Shown: positions 34,339-37,320 of the stretch, one piece after another
Layout of the letters: the number at the start of each line of letters is the position of its first letter
How positions within the stretch are numbered: position 1 is the stretch's first letter
Origin: Agathobaculum desmolans ATCC 43058
GTDB lineage: Bacteria > Bacillota > Clostridia > Oscillospirales > Butyricicoccaceae
Assembly (NCBI RefSeq): GCF_000701665.1
Contig: NZ_JNJN01000028.1
Coordinates: 1 to 37,320 of the forward strand
DNA length: 37,320 nucleotides
Direction of reading: 5' to 3'
Position numbers and translations under genes: made by a program
The notes under the pieces: generated by a model
Seen by the model: only the letters and a program-made list of their open reading frames with translations
Told to the model about the DNA's origin: nothing
Database searches by the model: none

Positions 34339-34458
34339 AATCATTCCTCCTTTGGTCGGTGCGCCCCTCGCGCGCGGTCATTGGACAGCGCACGTGGGCG
34401 CGCGTAGGGCTGGTCAGACCCCGTTGGTTTTCATGTCATTTCTCCCCGGGTGCCTGTA

Positions 34459-34530
34459 ATAATAGCCGATTTTGCGCAAACCGCAAGAGCAAATACTTGC
34501 TCTTGCGGTTTTTTCGTTTTCAGCTATTCT
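34459..34530. promoter_or_regulatory. Back-to-back divergent promoters embedded in a palindrome
   Basis: A perfect 14-bp inverted repeat (34479-34492 with 34497-34510, 4-nt centre) carries a TTGCGG -35 box in each arm. Minus-strand promoter: TTGCGG 34486-34481, 16-bp spacer, TATTAT 34464-34459. Plus-strand promoter: TTGCGG 34503-34508, 16-bp spacer, TATTCT 34525-34530. The -35 boxes are 16 bp apart, too close for two polymerases at once. In the plus direction the palindrome plus its Ts also has the look of an intrinsic terminator. Both leaders, about 110 nt, share blocks (GCTATT, AGGC, GC-rich hairpins). Confidence 0.6.
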
Positions 34531-34654
34531 TATAGGCGTTCCCAAACCAGTTTGTTTTCGGCAAACCGGAACAGCCTCCCGCACGCGCGCATCCGCGTGG
34601 TCAGAGGAACGCGCACGCGCGAGAGAATCCACACAACACGAAGGAGGATTTTTC

Positions 34655-35389
34655 ATGTCATTCGAACCGCAAAAACTCAGCACATTCAGCAAAAAAATCA
34701 TCGATCTGCCCGACCAGCCCAACATGCAGCCGCATGAGCTGAAGGAATACTTCGACAGCAGTCCGGAGGAACTGCGGCAGTCGCACAACGGCCTGTGCGA
34801 CGCATTGACCGCCAAAACCGCCGCGTCCGCACTGGGATTTTCCCGCACGGCGGGTGTCCCAGCGGACACGGTGCAGACAGCAGTAGAAAACGTGCAGCAG
34901 CAGCTCGACGCTGCGGTGATGGGAAACATCCCATCCGGGAGCGTGACCGGAGATAAGCTTGCACAGGACGTGCGCGACCGGTTTACCGCAATCGAAAATG
35001 CAGCGAAAAGCGAAGCCGGTACCCGCGCAGGGGCAGACAGCAATCTGCAAAATCAGATCAATACACATACTGCGCAGATCGCATCAAAAGCAGAGGTAAT
35101 TTGCGGCTATTATGATGGGGATGGCACAGCGAGCCGAACGATTGATCTTGGCAAGACACCCAAAGCGGTTCTTGTTGTAACAAACTCTGGCGAAATGTAT
35201 ACCACCAGCGGGGCAACGCTGATGGGCGGGCTTGCAGTTTCAAGTTCACCGGTTATCCACTCCAACTACAGTTCACCATACGGTGTTGAAATTGTTTCCA
35301 ATGGTTTTCAAGTGTGTGTTGGCGGTACATATGATCGTGTTGGAACAAACTTTAGCGGACGGCGGTATAATTATGTTGCTGTGATATAA
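34655..35389 (+). CDS. Tail-fibre-like protein 2 (constant N-terminus, variable head)
   Basis: The 244-residue partner of the gene at 33583. Residues about 15-120 (LPDQPNMQPHELKEYFDSS onward) are almost the same. The following linker (SEAGTRAGADSNLQNQINTH, probable coiled coil) is shorter. The C-terminal head (about 150-244; TPKAVLVVTNSGE, GGLAVSSSPV, VEIVSNGFQVCVGG, RRYNYVAVI) has the same layout but clearly different residues. That is the expected pattern for exchange of binding specificity on a common base. It lacks a signal peptide and SLH repeat. AAGGAGG precedes the ATG at 34655; the open frame upstream covers the promoter and leader. Related to phage tail fibres by style; its real role is unknown. 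Confidence 0.7.
   Translation: MSFEPQKLSTFSKKIIDLPDQPNMQPHELKEYFDSSPEELRQSHNGLCDALTAKTAASALGFSRTAGVPADTVQTAVENVQQQLDAAVMGNIPSGSVTGDKLAQDVRDRFTAIENAAKSEAGTRAGADSNLQNQINTHTAQIASKAEVICGYYDGDGTASRTIDLGKTPKAVLVVTNSGEMYTTSGATLMGGLAVSSSPVIHSNYSSPYGVEIVSNGFQVCVGGTYDRVGTNFSGRRYNYVAVI
34703..34997 (+). repeat. Right arm of the 295-bp inverted repeat
   Basis: Inverted partner of 33996-34290; it codes for the shared N-terminal part of the second fibre-like protein. The midpoint of the two arms (about 34496) falls on the central palindrome. Confidence 0.85.
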
Positions 35390-35393
35390 AAAG

Positions 35394-35423
35394 AATCCCC
35401 CGAACCGAAGTTCGGGGGATTTT
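35394..35423. terminator. Terminator between the fibre-like gene and the second S-layer-type gene
   Basis: A 12-bp perfect stem (35394-35405 with 35410-35421) with loop CGAA and TTTT. The 5' side is A-rich, so it can also end the convergent gene at 35458. Confidence 0.85.
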
Positions 35424-35457
35424 GACCATTGAAAGCAAAGCTATGCTGCAGTCTTAC

Positions 35458-37320
35458 TTAAGACAACCATTCGTTATTCTCAACATCAAAGATAACTGCA
35501 ACAACCTTGTGGTCGGTATCATCGTTGTAGATTACAACAGCGTTCTTCACATAATCGCCGCTCTTATCCGGCTGAGCCTTGATAAGCTGGTTCATATCAT
35601 TGCCAACGCCAACATGATCATCGTCGTTTACAGCAAGGAATACGCAATCTTCATCCAGCTTATAAGTTGCAGCATCAGCGGTCTTGCCCGTAGCAGTGAA
35701 GACAATGTTGCCCTCAGCCTTGTAATCAAAGCCGTAAACAGCAGCCTTCTCAACCTTTACAGAAAGATCGCTCTCGAGGTTTTCAACAGAGATATACTTG
35801 CCGTCGTGGGTGTAGATCAGCACATCACCAGTATTAAGAGCCTTGCCACTGTAAACACCGTCGGTGTAAACAGTCACAGCTTCCGTGCCGTTCCAAATGT
35901 CAAATGCGGTGCACTTGTCGGTCGAACCATCCGGATTTTTGGAAGAAGTATACGGAGTAGCCGTCAGATAACCGTACTGGTAATCAGAACCCATGCCGGT
36001 GTACTTCTTTGCAGCAGTGATAGCAGCTACCTTGACATAATCGATGCCGTTAACTTCCTTGGTAGCATACTGAACAGTACCGTTGTAAGCCTTATCCCAA
36101 TCGTTAACGGTCTTGCCAGAGATAACCTTAACATCCAGATCGTTGCCGTAGATTACGAATACAACTGCATCATCATCAATCGGCTTGTTATTAATACGGT
36201 TGTTAGAAGCAATCTCGTTAGCATTGCCAAAGTTCTTATAACCAGCTGCATTCTTGCTGCCAAGCAGAGTCAGCTCGTAGTTGCCGTTGCTCTTTACCGT
36301 GTAGGTGAAGAGCTTGCCGATGTCGCCATACGCAGTAATGTCGCCAGTCGTCGAAACTGTAGCACCCTGCAGCTTGTTGCTACCATTTACATCGGCAGCG
36401 TCCTTGCCGTCATTGTTCTTGTTCAGCTTCTCAACAGTAATGGTCTTCTCGCTGCCATCCATGAATACAGCCTTGACATCCTGCGTGCTTGCAGAAGCAC
36501 TAAAGCTGCCGTTCAGGCTTTCGTCCACATCAACGATTGCCAGAACATCCTTAGAGGAAGCCTCGGTCTCATCAGCATTGAACACAACGCCATCAACAAC
36601 CGTAAAGTCGTAAGAAGTACCGCTCTCGAGCTGATCCATATCAGCAGTCAGGTAGTACCATTTGCCATCAATGCGAACCTGATAGTCACCCTTTGCATTA
36701 CCCTTGGTACCGTTTACTTCTGCAGAGATAACTTCAGCCTTAGCTACTTCGTGATCACCAGAAACGGTGTACTTGCCGTCAACATAAATCGCATAGTCAT
36801 CCTTGGCAATGCCCTTGTAAACAGAGGCGCAGTCATCAAACTTGATGGTGCCCTTGCCCTGCAGCGAGAAGTTGGAGGTGCCTACATAAGTTACCTCGTA
36901 AACCTCACGCGGGGTTTCGATGATATTATCGATTTTGCCGTTGCCATCGTTGTCGATCATCTTGATCGTGTTGGCTGCAACATTGGCTGCCAGCGCATCT
37001 TTCTTGTTGGCAGTATAGCCACTCATCAGCTTAACTGCCTTGGTATCACCGTTAAACTTGTAAATTTCCATCTCATCGGTCTTGCTGTCCAGCTTGTACT
37101 CCGTACCAGCCAGCTTAACCTTCTTGTCATCGGAGCTGACCTTCTCCAGATCACCTACGATACCAGAAGCGATAACCTTAGAATCATCATCGGCATAGAT
37201 GCCATAAACCTGGTCGGTCTTGTTGTCCTTAATCATGATCTTGACCTTCTGGCCGATCAGATTGGAGCAATCGGTAGCCAACTTGGTGTAGGTCTCACCA
37301 GAAGCGGTAGTTACCTTGAA
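35458..37320 (-). CDS. Second S-layer-type surface protein, C-terminal part (5' end outside window)
   Basis: The frame is open from the window edge to the stop at 35458, about 620 residues. The internal ATG at 37281 is not a likely start, because the frame and the similarity continue upstream of it. The protein is an acidic, Lys/Asp/Val-rich set of beta domains related to the gene at 30948; compare QVYGIYADDDSKVIASGIVGD with KVYGVFATDDSSVLNGVVGD, and CVFLAVNDDDHVGVG with MVLFINTDDKTGVAE. It uses the same high-expression codons. No SLH repeat is visible, but in the related gene these lie in the first 185 residues, which would be beyond the edge. The role is probably an alternative or second S-layer subunit. 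Confidence 0.8.
   Translation of the reverse strand, partial: FKVTTASGETYTKLATDCSNLIGQKVKIMIKDNKTDQVYGIYADDDSKVIASGIVGDLEKVSSDDKKVKLAGTEYKLDSKTDEMEIYKFNGDTKAVKLMSGYTANKKDALAANVAANTIKMIDNDGNGKIDNIIETPREVYEVTYVGTSNFSLQGKGTIKFDDCASVYKGIAKDDYAIYVDGKYTVSGDHEVAKAEVISAEVNGTKGNAKGDYQVRIDGKWYYLTADMDQLESGTSYDFTVVDGVVFNADETEASSKDVLAIVDVDESLNGSFSASASTQDVKAVFMDGSEKTITVEKLNKNNDGKDAADVNGSNKLQGATVSTTGDITAYGDIGKLFTYTVKSNGNYELTLLGSKNAAGYKNFGNANEIASNNRINNKPIDDDAVVFVIYGNDLDVKVISGKTVNDWDKAYNGTVQYATKEVNGIDYVKVAAITAAKKYTGMGSDYQYGYLTATPYTSSKNPDGSTDKCTAFDIWNGTEAVTVYTDGVYSGKALNTGDVLIYTHDGKYISVENLESDLSVKVEKAAVYGFDYKAEGNIVFTATGKTADAATYKLDEDCVFLAVNDDDHVGVGNDMNQLIKAQPDKSGDYVKNAVVIYNDDTDHKVVAVIFDVENNEWLS

Noticed and set aside
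34479-34514. Palindrome read only as an intrinsic terminator in the plus direction
   Set aside because: No plus-strand gene lies upstream of it within the intergenic region, and its position midway between two matching promoters fits better as a shared promoter/operator element. A terminator role is not fully excluded.
33583-35389. Diversity-generating retroelement target in the variable C-termini
   Set aside because: No reverse transcriptase, template repeat or adenine-biased substitution pattern is visible in the window, and the heads differ along their whole length.
33583-35389. Prophage or tailocin remnant
   Set aside because: Only the two fibre-like genes have phage character. There is no integrase, capsid, tail sheath, holin or lysin, and the surroundings are S-layer genes.

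Overview
The window looks like chromosome from a moderately GC-rich, spore-forming, Gram-positive anaerobe of the class Clostridia, most like gut Oscillospirales. This rests on the SpoIVFA/SpoIVFB-like sporulation pair, the CarD-ispD-ispF order, SLH-anchored surface proteins, strong AGGAGG ribosome binding sites, a DUF951 protein and clostridial-type MarR/ABC and LIV loci. The species is not identified; the lineage is an inference from gene style.

Layout. 1-221: truncated end of an IS3-type insertion sequence, directly downstream of and co-oriented with a siroheme nitrite/sulfite reductase (256-1803, minus). 2060-5099: spoIVFA-spoIVFB-like genes, then carD-ispD-ispF, closed by a bidirectional terminator. 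5199-7958 (minus): overlapping operon of DUF951, nucleoside phosphorylase, MATE exporter and a single-domain EamA protein. 8121-9062: S1-domain RNA-binding protein, convergent with NADP-type glutamate dehydrogenase (9414-10757, minus). 10995-15579: alkyltransferase-like protein, then an autoregulated MarR regulator with a heterodimeric ABC exporter. 16185-21673: branched-chain amino-acid ABC importer (livJ-H-M-G-F) ending in a cytidylate-kinase-like gene. 22098-24098: SLH-anchored predicted alpha/alpha-toroid enzyme. 24233-24810: five tRNA genes (Gly, Arg, His, Gln, Lys) from one strong promoter. 25012-30567: exopolysaccharide genes (sugar-1-phosphate transferase, GT4 glycosyltransferase, O-antigen-ligase/polymerase-like protein). 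30948-37320: a surface-protein locus.

Two structures are not explained by ordinary genes. First, a ~211-bp multi-hairpin repeat occurs three times (9126-9336, 15650-15861, 21713-21923). Each copy lies in the sense direction just after the terminator hairpin of the gene upstream (gdhA, the ABC exporter, the cmk-like gene). Each is bracketed by a direct duplication of all or part of that gene's own terminator (12, 23 and 26 bp). This looks like a mobile or structured-RNA element that targets terminators. Second, 30948-37320 is laid out as a mirror image about position ~34495. Two related S-layer-type genes converge on a divergent pair of tail-fibre-like genes. The fibre genes share a 295-bp inverted repeat coding for a constant N-terminus and carry different C-terminal heads. 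Their predicted promoters sit back to back, with the -35 boxes inside the two arms of a central palindrome.

Smaller regulatory features are an IS-end hairpin that would hide the transposase ribosome binding site in read-through RNA, a terminator just before the start codon of the glycosyltransferase, and a MarR operator over its own promoter start.
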